Assembly (NCBI GenBank): GCA_905233825.1
Contig: CAJOFE010000011.1
Span: forward strand, 1-58,454
Reading direction: 5' to 3'
Length of the DNA: 58,454 nucleotides
Origin: an uncultured Prevotella sp.
GTDB lineage: Bacteria; Bacteroidota; Bacteroidia; Bacteroidales; Bacteroidaceae
The notes under the pieces were generated by a model. That model did no database searches. It worked only from the letters and a program-made list of their open reading frames with translations, and had not been told where the DNA came from. The first letter of the stretch is position 1. Each line of letters begins with the position of its first letter. Below are positions 26,307 through 34,927 of this stretch, piece by piece. Made by a program: the position numbers and the translations under genes.

Positions 26307-26415
26307 AGTCCACCACAGAAGCCCATACAGAGAGAAGGAAAGGAAGGGGGTACGCCTATACAGGATAGGCGTATCCGCATTCCCCGAGACTCTCTGTATA
26401 AATGTTTGGTGGACT
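26307..26415 (-). ncRNA. 109-base nested hairpin in the methylase 5' leader
   Basis: Four concentric stems are read directly. AGTCCACCA (26307-26315) pairs with 26407-26415. ATACAGAGAG (26325-26334) pairs with 26390-26399. GGGG (about 26347-26350) pairs with CCCC (26382-26385). TACGCCTAT (26351-26359) pairs with ATAGGCGTA (26365-26373) around the loop ACAGG. Between the stems are purine/pyrimidine-biased internal loops. It lies between the promoter and the start codon of the methylase fusion. It could be a cis-regulatory leader, a processed small RNA, or a remnant of a mobile palindrome; the sequence alone does not decide. Confidence 0.6.
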
Positions 26416-26502
26416 TTTATGTCTGAGGTCTCTTCGAACTTAGATACTGCTATCTAATTTCCACAATGTCAATTGCGCTCATGATGAGTATCAAAAGCGG
26501 TG

Positions 26503-26533
26503 CAAAGTTAGTCATTTCTTCTGAAAACTACAA
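26503..26533 (-). promoter_or_regulatory. Consensus promoter for the methylase/endonuclease operon
   Basis: On the minus strand TTG (26533-26531), a 20-base spacer and TAACTTTG (26510-26503) match the Bacteroidetes -33/-7 pattern exactly. The predicted transcript starts near 26497, about 260 bases before the ATG at 26235. A small TAGATA/TATCTA hairpin (26441-26456) lies early in the leader. Confidence 0.75.
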
Positions 26534-26537
26534 GCAC

Positions 26538-26717
26538 TCATCCCGATTTTTCATCTTTTACGCTGATTTCTGTTACTTTGTAGTCAGAATCATCCAGCAC
26601 AATCAGACATTTTCGATACATTTGCCTCACGCGTTCTGTGGCTTTGTCCTCGTCATCAGCCTCTACTTCCACAATGCGGCTTAGTACCTCTAACACTTCT
26701 ATGCTGTACTTCTTCAT
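26538..26717 (-). CDS. DpnD/PcfM-like small protein
   Basis: A 59-residue protein (MKKYSIEVLEVLSRIVEVEAD...). The pattern of a short beta strand with an LSR turn, the EVEADDEDKA helix start, VRQMYRKCLIVLDDSDY and a final VTEISV strand matches the DpnD/PcfM family. That family includes DpnD of the pneumococcal DpnI cassette and PcfM of plasmid pCF10; its biochemical role is unknown to me. The internal ATG at 26717 is preferred because the longer reading (from 26777) adds a hydrophobic segment that overlaps the promoter. A -7-like TTACTTTG (26733-26726) lies so close that the message would be almost leaderless. Same direction as the restriction genes, 302 bases upstream. Confidence 0.78.
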   Translation of the reverse strand: MKKYSIEVLEVLSRIVEVEADDEDKATERVRQMYRKCLIVLDDSDYKVTEISVKDEKSG

Positions 26718-26761
26718 ACAACATGCAAAGTAACACAAAAAAGATGAGAATAACGATATTA

Positions 26762-26795
26762 GATCAAAACTTAACAAAAAAGATCAAAATTGATC
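26762..26795. promoter_or_regulatory. Cluster of three GATC sites upstream of the restriction cassette
   Basis: GATC occurs at 26762, 26782 and 26792, spaced 20 and 10 bases, that is two and one helical turns. The last two form an inverted pair (GATCAA, two A, TTGATC). They lie 45-80 bases before the start codon of the dpnD-like gene. A role as methylation-sensitive operator is inferred. Confidence 0.55.
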
Positions 26796-26919
26796 AAATA
26801 CAATCCTCGCGAAAGCTGGGATTCTTGCAAATATGCAAGCGACCAAAGGTCGAGCAGGTCAAAAAGAATCAAGAAACGAGAAAGATAACAGCATTTTTTT
26901 CTCAGACAATCGAAAATCG

Positions 26920-26951
26920 TTTGTTTTATTCGGGAATTATTTGTATCTTTG
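26920..26951 (+). promoter_or_regulatory. clpC promoter
   Basis: TTTG (26920-26923), a 20-base spacer and TATCTTTG (26944-26951). The clpC ATG is 78 bases downstream. Confidence 0.75.
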
Positions 26952-27029
26952 CACGCAGAAAGAGAATAATATTGGCACACCTTTTGCTACTGATAGGACG
27001 TAAGGTAAAAAGCCAACATAGAGAAATAG

Positions 27030-29588
27030 ATGACAAGCCAGTTTTCACCCAAGGTATCTGAGATACTGTCCTACTCGCGCGAAGAAGCGGCACGCCTGGC
27101 CTCAAGCTCCGTTGGGCCAGAGCATCTGCTGTTAGGACTGTTGCGCATGCAGGACGGGCCTGTCATTGATGTGTTCCACCGTCTGCGACTGGACATCCCC
27201 CAGCTGAAATACAACCTGGAGGCGAAAGTGCGACAGGATGACATTACGAAGCCCATCAACACCCATGAGCTGGTGCTGAACGAACGGGCATCGAACATCC
27301 TGAAGCTGGCCGTGCTTGAAGCACGCATCCAGCGACAGCAGCGTGTGGATGAGCAGCACTTGCTGTTGGCCATCCTGCACGATCAGATAGACAACGGAGC
27401 CAAACAAATTCTTGAACAGAACGACATGAACTACGACGACGTTTTGAGCCTGCTCAAGGCTCAGCAATCGCCCATGAGTGGCATCAGTCTTCCTGACGAG
27501 GACGAGGAGGAATATGAAGAGCATTCCGCTGACAACTCAGCAGGAAACAGCAATACTGCCTCGACAACGCAAACCGCTCAGAAACAGAAGAGTAAGACAC
27601 CTGTGCTCGATAATTTCTCGACCGACCTTACGATAGCTGCAACTGAAGGAAAACTCGACCCCATTGTGGGGCGCGAGCGCGAAATTCAGCGTGTGTTAGA
27701 GATACTGGGAAGGCGCAAGAAAAACAACCCCATCCTGATAGGCGAACCTGGTGTGGGCAAGAGTGCCATCGTTGAAGGACTGGCACAGCTGATCAGTCAG
27801 CGCAAGTGCTCGCCGATGTTCTTCGGCAAGCGCATCGTCAGCCTCGACATGACAGGTATCGTGGCCGGCACGAAATATCGCGGACAGTTTGAGGAGCGCA
27901 TCAAGGCGCTGTTGAAAGAGCTGGAGCAGAACCAGGACATTATCGTCTTTATCGACGAGATTCACACCATTATAGGTGCTGGAGGCTCGGCAGGAGCGAT
28001 GGATGCTGCCAACATCATGAAGCCCGCCTTGGCCCGTGGCACCATCCAGTGCATCGGAGCCACCACACTCGACGAATATCGCAACTCCATAGAGAAGGAC
28101 GGAGCCTTGGAGCGCCGTTTCCAGAAAGTCATTGTGGAGCCCACCACTACTGAGGAGACGCTGGCTATCCTGCACAACATCAAGGATCGCTACGAGCGCC
28201 ATCACCACGTGGAGTTTACCGATGACGCCATTCTGGCATGTGTCAAATTGACAGAGCGCTATATTGCAGACCGTGCCTTCCCAGACAAGGCCATCGACGC
28301 GATGGACGAAACGGGGTCGCGCGTACATTTGAAGAATGGCACCATCCCACCTGAGATTACTGAAAAGGAAAAGGAACTGGAACGTGTGAAAGAACGCAAG
28401 CAGAGTGCCGTGCGTGGCCAGAACTTCGAGCTGGCCGCCAGCTATCGCGACCGTCAGACGGAATTGGAAGCCGAATTGGTGGCGTTGACCGAACAGTGGC
28501 AGAGCGGCAACAGCGACGACCGTCAGACGGTGACTGAGGAAGAGGTGGCCCACGTGGTGTCGATGATGACAGGCGTGCCCGTACAGCGCATGGCCGAGAG
28601 TGAGGGCATCCGCCTGAAAGGTATGGCCCAAGAATTGAAAGCTGCTGTCATTGCACAGGACAAGGCCATCGACAAGCTGGTACGTGCCATCCAGCGCAAC
28701 CGTGTGGGTCTGAAAGACCCTAACCATCCCATCGGCGCCTTCATGTTCCTTGGTCCGACAGGCGTAGGCAAGACCTATCTGGCCAAGAAGCTGGCCGAGT
28801 TCATGTTCGGCTCGCCCGAGGCCCTGATCCGGGTAGATATGTCGGAATACACAGAGTCGTTCAACGTGAGTCGTCTCATCGGCGCACCTCCAGGATATGT
28901 GGGCTATGAGGAAGGCGGACAGCTGACTGAGCGCGTTCGTCGCAAGCCCTACTCCATCGTGCTGCTCGACGAGATAGAGAAGGCTCACGGCAATGTCTTT
29001 AACCTCCTGCTACAAGTGCTGGACGAGGGACGATTGACTGATGGCAACGGCCGCTTCGTAGATTTCAGGAATACCGTTATTATCATGACCTCGAATGCCG
29101 GAACCCGTCAGCTGAAGGACTTCGGGCGTGGCGTGGGCTTCACAGCCGGCAATGCCGGTTTGGCCATGAACGAGCAAGACCGCGAGCATGCACGCTCTAT
29201 TGTGCAGAAAGCGCTGTCGAAGCAGTTCTCGCCTGAGTTCCTGAACCGTTTGGACGAGATTATCACCTTCGACCAGCTGGATCTCGACGCTATCAAGCAG
29301 ATTGTGAATGTGGAGCTGAAGCCCCTGTTGAAGCGCATTGCCGATCAGGGATACCAGGTAGAGTTGACCAACGAAGCCCGTGAGTTTGTAGCCACGAAGG
29401 GCTATGACGTGCAGTTCGGAGCCCGTCCGCTGAAGCGTGCCTTGCAGAACTATGTCGAGGACGGCATCTGCGAGCTTATCATCAACGGCGAACTGCCCAC
29501 AGGCAGCACCATTATCGTGGATAAGAATCCCGAGAAAGAAGAGCTTACTTTCACGCAACAGCAGGGAACAGTAGAAGAAAATAGTTAA
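27030..29588 (+). CDS. clpC: ATP-dependent Clp protease ATP-binding subunit ClpC
   Basis: An 852-residue AAA+ unfoldase that feeds substrates to ClpP. The Clp N-domain repeats (about 1-150) start with [17 protein letters not shown] charged linker rich in Asp/Glu/Ser/Thr follows (about 155-190). AAA domain 1 has Walker [16 protein letters not shown] (near 238) and Walker [15 protein letters not shown]-like coiled segment (about 450-485, [22 protein letters not shown]) separates ClpC from ClpB, which has a longer middle domain. AAA domain 2 has [16 protein letters not shown] (near 573) and [12 protein letters not shown]. The C-terminal D2-small domain includes [14 protein letters not shown]. 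The gene has its own promoter and diverges from the restriction island. Confidence 0.95.
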   Translation: MTSQFSPKVSEILSYSREEAARLASSSVGPEHLLLGLLRMQDGPVIDVFHRLRLDIPQLKYNLEAKVRQDDITKPINTHELVLNERASNILKLAVLEARIQRQQRVDEQHLLLAILHDQIDNGAKQILEQNDMNYDDVLSLLKAQQSPMSGISLPDEDEEEYEEHSADNSAGNSNTASTTQTAQKQKSKTPVLDNFSTDLTIAATEGKLDPIVGREREIQRVLEILGRRKKNNPILIGEPGVGKSAIVEGLAQLISQRKCSPMFFGKRIVSLDMTGIVAGTKYRGQFEERIKALLKELEQNQDIIVFIDEIHTIIGAGGSAGAMDAANIMKPALARGTIQCIGATTLDEYRNSIEKDGALERRFQKVIVEPTTTEETLAILHNIKDRYERHHHVEFTDDAILACVKLTERYIADRAFPDKAIDAMDETGSRVHLKNGTIPPEITEKEKELERVKERKQSAVRGQNFELAASYRDRQTELEAELVALTEQWQSGNSDDRQTVTEEEVAHVVSMMTGVPVQRMAESEGIRLKGMAQELKAAVIAQDKAIDKLVRAIQRNRVGLKDPNHPIGAFMFLGPTGVGKTYLAKKLAEFMFGSPEALIRVDMSEYTESFNVSRLIGAPPGYVGYEEGGQLTERVRRKPYSIVLLDEIEKAHGNVFNLLLQVLDEGRLTDGNGRFVDFRNTVIIMTSNAGTRQLKDFGRGVGFTAGNAGLAMNEQDREHARSIVQKALSKQFSPEFLNRLDEIITFDQLDLDAIKQIVNVELKPLLKRIADQGYQVELTNEAREFVATKGYDVQFGARPLKRALQNYVEDGICELIINGELPTGSTIIVDKNPEKEELTFTQQQGTVEENS

Positions 29589-29615
29589 AGATTCATAAAT
29601 CATACAGCAAACACA

Positions 29616-29661
29616 GGGCGCAAGGGGCTCATTCTCAAAGATTTTGAGTACCTTTGCGCCC
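29616..29661. terminator. Hairpin between clpC and rpsA
   Basis: GGGCGCAA (29616-29623) pairs with TTGCGCCC (29654-29661), with an inner CTCAAA/TTTGAG hairpin. The right arm overlaps a TACCTTTG sequence (29649-29656) that could be the -7 element of rpsA, so terminator and promoter may be superimposed. No good -33 box is seen. Confidence 0.45.
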
Positions 29662-29751
29662 GCTTTGTGCCCCGCATGGGGCAATAGGGGTTGGAACAGG
29701 CGCTGGCTCCTATGTATTATTAACCAATTAAAAATGGTCTGAGAAACGTCT

Positions 29752-29783
29752 GTTCAGACCCTTATCCCCCTGAGATGGGGGGA
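29752..29783 (+). repeat. GC-rich palindromic element copy in front of rpsA
   Basis: The unit begins GTTCAGACCC and ends with a CCCCCTGAGATGGGGGG dyad, like the nuoH-nuoI copy (15671-15702) but diverged. It ends 7 bases before the rpsA ATG, so its G-rich right arm occupies the ribosome-binding position. Confidence 0.6.
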
Positions 29784-29790
29784 CAAAAAC

Positions 29791-31587
29791 ATGTCAGAAT
29801 TAACAAAGAACGTTCAGCCGTTGCAGGATTTCAACTGGGACGAGTTTGAAAACGGCACCGTTGCCAACGTCAGCAAAGAAGAGCTTGACAAGGCTTACGA
29901 TGAAACCCTGAACAAGGTGGCCGACCACCAGGTTGTGGATGGTAAGGTCATTGCTGTGGACAAGAAGGAAGTAGTGGTGAACATCGGCTACAAGAGCGAT
30001 GGTATCATCCCCGCTACCGAATTCCGCTACAACCCCGACCTGAAAGAGGGCGACGTAGTAGAAGTCTATGTGGAGAGCGTTGAAGACCGCAGTGGCAAGC
30101 TGCTGCTCAGCCACAAGAAGGCTCGCCTGTCGAAGGCTTGGGATCGCGTCAATGCAGCACTCGACAACGAGGAGATTGTACAGGGCTTTATCAAGTGCCG
30201 CACGAAGGGTGGCATGATTGTCGATGTATTCGGCATCGAGGCATTCCTGCCCGGCTCACAGATCGACGTTCATCCCATACGCGACTACGACCAATTCGTT
30301 GGCAAGACCATGGAGTTCAAGGTGGTGAAGATCAACCAGGAGTTCCGCAACGTGGTCGTTTCTCATAAGGCCCTCATCGAGCAGGAGCTCGAGGCTCAGA
30401 AGCAGGAGATCATCTCTCGTCTGGAGAAGGGTCAGATTCTGGAAGGTACCGTCAAGAACATCACCAGCTACGGCGTCTTTGTCGATCTGGGCGGTGTGGA
30501 CGGACTCATCCATATCACAGACCTCAGCTGGGGCCGTGTTGACGACCCGAAGAAGGTTGTCGAGCTCGACCAGAAGATCAACGTGGTCATCCTCGACTTC
30601 GACGAGGAGAAGAAGCGTATCGCCCTCGGTCTGAAGCAGCTCACCCCGCATCCCTGGGATGCTCTGGATGCTAACCTCAAGGTGGGCGACCACATCAAGG
30701 GTAAGGTTGTCGTCATCGCCGACTACGGTGCATTCGTTGAGGTGCAGCCTGGCGTCGAGGGACTTATCCACGTCAGCGAGATGTCGTGGAGCCAGCACCT
30801 GCGCAGCGCTCAGGAGTTCCTGAAAGTGGGCGACGAGGTAGAGGCTGTCATCCTGACCCTCGACCGCGACGAGCGTAAGATGTCGCTGGGCATCAAGCAG
30901 CTGAAGGAAGATCCTTGGGAGACCATCGACGTGAAGTATCCCGTTGGTTCGAAGCACAATGCCAAGGTGCGCAACTTCACCAACTTCGGCGTATTCGTTG
31001 AGCTGGAGGAAGGCGTTGACGGTCTGATTCACATCAGCGACCTCAGCTGGACAAAGAAGGTGAAGCACCCCTCAGAGTTCACGAAGGTGGGCGAGCCCAT
31101 CGACGTTGTCGTGCTCGACATCGACAAGGAGAACCGTCGCCTCAGTCTCGGCCACAAGCAGCTGGAAGACAATCCTTGGGATGCCTTCGAGGAGAAGTAT
31201 GCCGTTGGCAGCGTTCACGAGGGTAAGATTACGGAAGTCCTGGAGAAGGGCGCCGTCGTTTCTCTCGAGGAGAACGTTGAAGGCTTCGCCACTCCGAAGC
31301 ACCTGGTAAAGGAAGACGGCTCACAGGCTCAGCTGAACGAGGAGCTGCCCTTCAAGGTCATCGAGTTCAACAAGGAGTCGAAGCGCATCATCCTCAGCCA
31401 CAGCCGCACCTTCGAGGACGCACAGCGCGACGAGAAGCGTGCTGCCCGCAAAACAGCTGCTCCCCGTGCTGCCAAGAAGGCCCAGGATGAGTCTCCGAAG
31501 ATTGAGAACGTCGCTGCCTCGACCTCACTGGGCGACATCGACGTGCTGGCTCAGCTGAAGGCTCAGATGGAGAAGAAGAGCGAGTAA
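29791..31587 (+). CDS. rpsA: 30S ribosomal protein S1
   Basis: A 598-residue RNA-binding protein of the small ribosomal subunit. Six S1/OB-fold domains are read, beginning near residues 47, 130, 217, 305, 390 and 475. Domains 3 to 5 carry the clear signatures GVFVDLGGVDGLIHITDLSWGR, GAFVEVQPGVEGLIHVSEMSW and GVFVELEEGVDGLIHISDLSW. The Lys/Arg/Ala-rich tail (about 545-575) and the short conserved end LGDIDVLAQLKAQM are usual for Bacteroidetes S1. Because these bacteria make little use of Shine-Dalgarno pairing, S1 is likely important for start-site selection; that is general knowledge. A strong terminator follows. Confidence 0.96.
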   Translation: MSELTKNVQPLQDFNWDEFENGTVANVSKEELDKAYDETLNKVADHQVVDGKVIAVDKKEVVVNIGYKSDGIIPATEFRYNPDLKEGDVVEVYVESVEDRSGKLLLSHKKARLSKAWDRVNAALDNEEIVQGFIKCRTKGGMIVDVFGIEAFLPGSQIDVHPIRDYDQFVGKTMEFKVVKINQEFRNVVVSHKALIEQELEAQKQEIISRLEKGQILEGTVKNITSYGVFVDLGGVDGLIHITDLSWGRVDDPKKVVELDQKINVVILDFDEEKKRIALGLKQLTPHPWDALDANLKVGDHIKGKVVVIADYGAFVEVQPGVEGLIHVSEMSWSQHLRSAQEFLKVGDEVEAVILTLDRDERKMSLGIKQLKEDPWETIDVKYPVGSKHNAKVRNFTNFGVFVELEEGVDGLIHISDLSWTKKVKHPSEFTKVGEPIDVVVLDIDKENRRLSLGHKQLEDNPWDAFEEKYAVGSVHEGKITEVLEKGAVVSLEENVEGFATPKHLVKEDGSQAQLNEELPFKVIEFNKESKRIILSHSRTFEDAQRDEKRAARKTAAPRAAKKAQDESPKIENVAASTSLGDIDVLAQLKAQMEKKSE

Positions 31588-31608
31588 TCTTTTAGAAGAC
31601 AATAAGCA

Positions 31609-31648
31609 AAAGGCTGCGCCTCGAAAAATGAGTGCGCAGCCCTTTTTT
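31609..31648 (+). terminator. rpsA intrinsic terminator
   Basis: GGCTGCGC (31612-31619) pairs with GCGCAGCC (31634-31641), followed by CTTTTTTAT. A-rich sequence precedes it, so it may also act on the opposite strand. Confidence 0.85.
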
Positions 31649-31672
31649 ATCTTTCATCTTTCCTCCCTCTAA

Positions 31673-31707
31673 CTCCCCTCTCCTTTGGAGAAAGATTAGG
31701 GGAGAGG
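31673..31707. repeat. GC-rich palindromic element copy between rpsA and the metallo-hydrolase gene
   Basis: CTCCCCTCTCCTTT and the near-complementary GGAGAAAGATT-AGGGGAGAGG form an imperfect dyad of the CCCCTCC...GGAGGGG family, intergenic here. It resembles the in-frame copies at 44577-44613 and 45629-45650. Confidence 0.6.
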
Positions 31708-31710
31708 TTT

Positions 31711-32517
31711 TTATTTTTTCAACTCATAGATGCCCGTCGGCATCGTACGCTTGAGGACGTCAAGCTGCAAGTCCTTACCAGCCACGATGCCATAGGAGCG
31801 CAGCACCGCCTCAACCGTCTTTCGTGCCAGCTCAGGATGGTTGTTCTCCTCAGAGAGATGGCAGAGCCACACATGGCGCATCTCCTCGCTCATATTATTG
31901 GCGATGGCCTCGCCACAGGCATCGTTGCTCAGATGGCCCGTCCCACTGCTGATGCGCTCTTTCAGGTGCGCAGGGTAAGGACCCTGCATCAGCATCTCAC
32001 GGTCGTGGTTCGCCTCAATCACCAGATAGTTGGCACGGGCAATACAGGCATTCATCTCCTCCGTAATGCGGCCCGCGTCCGTCATCAGACAGAACGTGAT
32101 GCCCTCCGCCTCAATCATGAAGCCCACATTGTCGCTGCTGTCGTGAGGCACGCGGAAGGGCGTCACCGCAAACTCCCCCACCCTCATCGTCAGTCCCGGC
32201 TCGACCAGATGTCGGTTGGCAGGATCCACCTTGCGCGTCACGCAATAGTTACGGTCTATGCCCCTATGCACCAGCTCCGTGGCATAGACAGGCAGATGAA
32301 GCTCATGGCTGATGCTGCCCACGCACTTGATATGGTCGGCATGATCGTGAGTAATCAGCAGATGGTGCACCTGCGACAGGCTCAGTCCATAATCCCTGAA
32401 GTGCTTCTTCAGGGTGCGTATGCCCACGCCCGCATCAATCATCAACCCATCCCTGTCAGTATATAGGAAATAGCAATTACCACTACTCCCGCTGCCAAAA
32501 GATATGAATCTCAGCAT
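31711..32517 (-). CDS. YycJ/WalJ-like metallo-beta-lactamase-fold hydrolase
   Basis: A 268-residue cytosolic protein with a metallo-beta-lactamase fold. It opens with FGSGSSGNCYFL, typical of the YycJ/WalJ group, and has the metal motif THDHADH (near residue 57), a later Asp in MTDAGRI (near 146) and His residues near 193 (GTGHLSN) and 221 (LCHLSEENNH). Relatives are implicated in exonuclease or cell-wall-linked functions, but the substrate is not settled by sequence. A TACCTTTG -7 element (32546-32539) gives a leader of about 15-20 bases. Confidence 0.88.
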   Translation of the reverse strand: MLRFISFGSGSSGNCYFLYTDRDGLMIDAGVGIRTLKKHFRDYGLSLSQVHHLLITHDHADHIKCVGSISHELHLPVYATELVHRGIDRNYCVTRKVDPANRHLVEPGLTMRVGEFAVTPFRVPHDSSDNVGFMIEAEGITFCLMTDAGRITEEMNACIARANYLVIEANHDREMLMQGPYPAHLKERISSGTGHLSNDACGEAIANNMSEEMRHVWLCHLSEENNHPELARKTVEAVLRSYGIVAGKDLQLDVLKRTMPTGIYELKK

Positions 32518-32607
32518 TGTCAGTGTTCATTTTAGCTGCAAAGGTAATAAAAAAAGTTGAAAGTGGAAAGTTTTTGCTCCCCCTTGTGGTTTTTTAACGT
32601 TCACTTT

Positions 32608-34836
32608 TTAGAACGGCAATCCCACTGCGAAGTGGAAGGCATAGTCGCGACTGAAGCGAGGATGCAGCAAGGGATAGTGTTCGGCCTCGTCGTCCTCGTA
32701 GGCTGGATTGACAGCCTTCATGCCGAGGTCGAAGCGCAGGATGAAATAACCGAGGTTGAAACGCATGCCCAAACCGTAGCTGACGGCCAGCTGACTGGGG
32801 AAGTCCTTCAGACGGAACTGTCCGCCGGGCTGAATGTCATACGCTCGCAAAGTCCAGATATTACCAGCATCGACAAAGGCTGCTCCATCGAGTTTCCAGA
32901 ATAGATGGGTGCGATACTCGGCATTCAGGTCGAGCTTCATGTCGCCCGTCTGGTTGATGAAGTTGATGCGGCCGTCGCGCTCCTTATATTTGCCTGGGCC
33001 CAGCGAGCGCACGCTCCATCCACGAACGCTATTGGCACCTCCTGCGAAATAGCGCTTCTCAAAGGGCAGCACGCTGCTGTTGCCATAAGGATAAGCAATG
33101 CCGAAGCCCAGGTGAAGGACTACCTGATTGCTGGGGTCTATGACGAAAGAGCGCGTGAGGTCGATGTCGCCCTTCACATACTGCGCGAAGGCGATGTTGA
33201 ACAGCCGGTAATGGCCCTCGCTGTCTTTCTTCTTGCCCACCATGCGTGAACCCATGGAGAGGATATTGCCGGAAGTCTCCACATTGGTCTTCACAGCCAC
33301 AGGGCCTTTGGAATAGGAATAGCCGAAGCCCAGCTTGGTGATGAACAGATCCTCGTAGTTATAGCGCAGGATGGCATTGCGCGATGTCTCGCTCTCGAGA
33401 TATTCGTGGCGGAAGGTATGGGAAATCCACGGCATGAACACATAGTTCAGGTCGAGCAGGTCGAGCTGGAAGCGATCATGGCGATCAGGCAGGTTCCAAC
33501 GATAGCGCCAGGCGGCAGAGAGCACACGACGATGGAACTCAGGACGGTCCTGCAGATCATAGAGCAGCGATACCTCGCTGGTTGCATTCAGCCGACGGCG
33601 CAGGTCGCTCTTGACGAAAGGTGCTATGAAACGAGGGAACTGCAGACGGGTCTCGAGCGAATACTCGGTGAAGTTCTGGTTGGCATAGCCCTCCAGTCCG
33701 CGAATGGCCTCATAGGCTCCGCGCAGCTCCACGCTCAGCACCTCGCTGCCTCGGAAGATGTTACGGTTCTGATAGGTCAGCGAGGCAGCTGCTCCCAAGT
33801 CGCCGGCCGTGTTCGTACCCTCTGGCTGGAAGCTCAGCGTCGATGGCTTGTTCGTCTGAATCTGAATGTCGCAGTCCAGCCATCCATACTGCCGGTCATT
33901 GCCTGTCGGCGAGAGTTGGATATTCGTGTATTTCACTGCTTGCAGACGGCCGAAATGATTATAGGTATCCTTCAAACCAGTAGCTGTATATAACTGGTTC
34001 TCTGAAAGATGTGTACATTCGTCGAGTACATGCTGACGTAGGTGCAAACGATTGTCTAACGGGTCTCCACTGGCATAATTGATGCGCCTCACCATGTAAC
34101 GCGTGTGAAGGGTGTCGGGCTGATTGTTCTGCCTGAAAAGCCCCAGCTTCAGGGTTAGGTCAATGAGGTGTGAGCCAGCCACCGTGTCGGCCTGATAGGT
34201 GATAAACTCCTTGTGGAAACGATAGTAGCCCTTGTCAGTCAGCACCGATGTGATACGCTTACGCTCGGCATCGAGCACATTCACATCGAAGCGCATGCCC
34301 TCGTGCAACAGCCTGTGCACACTGTCGCCAGCCAATACCTGTGCCACCTGAGGGTCTTCGATGTTGTATTGCAGATGATATACGAAATAGGGCTGACCAG
34401 GCTGCAGCCAATAGGTGACGTCGGTCTTCTTACCATGATGGTTGATCTCGTAGGCCACCTGTGCATCGAGGAAGCCCTCGTTGCGCAGCTGCTGTCGGAG
34501 GTCACTGCGCGAGAGCTCTGCCTTCAGCGAATCGAAGATGACGGGAGGCTCGCCGATGGCCCTCAGCGTGCGGTTTATCCATTTCGCCGTGTCACTGCCT
34601 GAAAGTGAATAGGTGTGCAGGGGCAGACGGAAGATTGAGAACCAGCGCGAGTTGGGCGACTGACGCACATAGTTACGCAGGCTGGCTGTATTCACGTCAC
34701 GATATTCGCCAACGGTATTCACCTTCACCGAGTTGAGCAGCGTCTCTCCGTCAGGCACATAGCGCGTGGTGCTACATGATGCCAAAATGAGCACCATACA
34801 CCCAAAAACTATTCCTATTTTCGACAATCTGCGCAT
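32608..34836 (-). CDS. BamA/TamA-family outer-membrane lipoprotein
   Basis: A 742-residue outer-membrane protein. The start at 34836 (MRRLSKIG) gives a proper lipoprotein signal with lipobox LILASC (Cys about residue 20). Residues about 25-330 resemble POTRA-type periplasmic domains (LRQQLRNEGFLDAQVAYEI, GKKTDVTYWLQPGQPYFVYHLQYNI). Residues about 340-742 are a Bam/Tam/D15-type beta-barrel with the conserved LPFEKRYFAGGANSVRGW segment (near 600), which carries the RGF/RGW-like barrel-lumen motif, and a C-terminal aromatic strand ending in GLPF. Family members insert or translocate outer-membrane proteins; this one is probably TamA-like. TACCTTTG (34853-34846) lies only about 9 bases before the ATG, so the message may be nearly leaderless. 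It is divergent from the LacI-type gene. Confidence 0.88.
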   Translation of the reverse strand: MRRLSKIGIVFGCMVLILASCSTTRYVPDGETLLNSVKVNTVGEYRDVNTASLRNYVRQSPNSRWFSIFRLPLHTYSLSGSDTAKWINRTLRAIGEPPVIFDSLKAELSRSDLRQQLRNEGFLDAQVAYEINHHGKKTDVTYWLQPGQPYFVYHLQYNIEDPQVAQVLAGDSVHRLLHEGMRFDVNVLDAERKRITSVLTDKGYYRFHKEFITYQADTVAGSHLIDLTLKLGLFRQNNQPDTLHTRYMVRRINYASGDPLDNRLHLRQHVLDECTHLSENQLYTATGLKDTYNHFGRLQAVKYTNIQLSPTGNDRQYGWLDCDIQIQTNKPSTLSFQPEGTNTAGDLGAAASLTYQNRNIFRGSEVLSVELRGAYEAIRGLEGYANQNFTEYSLETRLQFPRFIAPFVKSDLRRRLNATSEVSLLYDLQDRPEFHRRVLSAAWRYRWNLPDRHDRFQLDLLDLNYVFMPWISHTFRHEYLESETSRNAILRYNYEDLFITKLGFGYSYSKGPVAVKTNVETSGNILSMGSRMVGKKKDSEGHYRLFNIAFAQYVKGDIDLTRSFVIDPSNQVVLHLGFGIAYPYGNSSVLPFEKRYFAGGANSVRGWSVRSLGPGKYKERDGRINFINQTGDMKLDLNAEYRTHLFWKLDGAAFVDAGNIWTLRAYDIQPGGQFRLKDFPSQLAVSYGLGMRFNLGYFILRFDLGMKAVNPAYEDDEAEHYPLLHPRFSRDYAFHFAVGLPF

Positions 34837-34927
34837 TTTCACATGCAAAGGTACAAAATAATTCATAATTCATCATGCATATTAATATTTATTTAGTAAC
34901 TTTGCACCCGAAAAAGATTGTTTTTTT

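Larger units (their letters stand above)
26718..27029. other. 312-base region between divergent dpnD-like and clpC genes
   Basis: It holds the dpnD-side promoter, three GATC sites within 34 bases (26762, 26782, 26792) including GATCAA-AA-TTGATC at 26782-26795, and the clpC promoter at 26920-26951. No further gene is evident; two short plus/minus ORFs here lack any protein character. Confidence 0.6.

Noticed and set aside
26307..26415. Retron or group II intron RNA
   Set aside because: No reverse transcriptase is encoded nearby, and the nested single-axis hairpin lacks intron domain structure.
26172..26460. Short plus-strand ORFs across the methylase leader
   Set aside because: They run through the nested hairpin and the methylase N-terminus, have no promoter and no protein-like composition.
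27696..28988. 430-codon ORF antisense to clpC
   Set aside because: The sense frame encodes an unmistakable ClpC; long antisense ORFs also appear opposite the kinase fusion, GH27, nuoL, rpsA and addB, as expected from codon bias.
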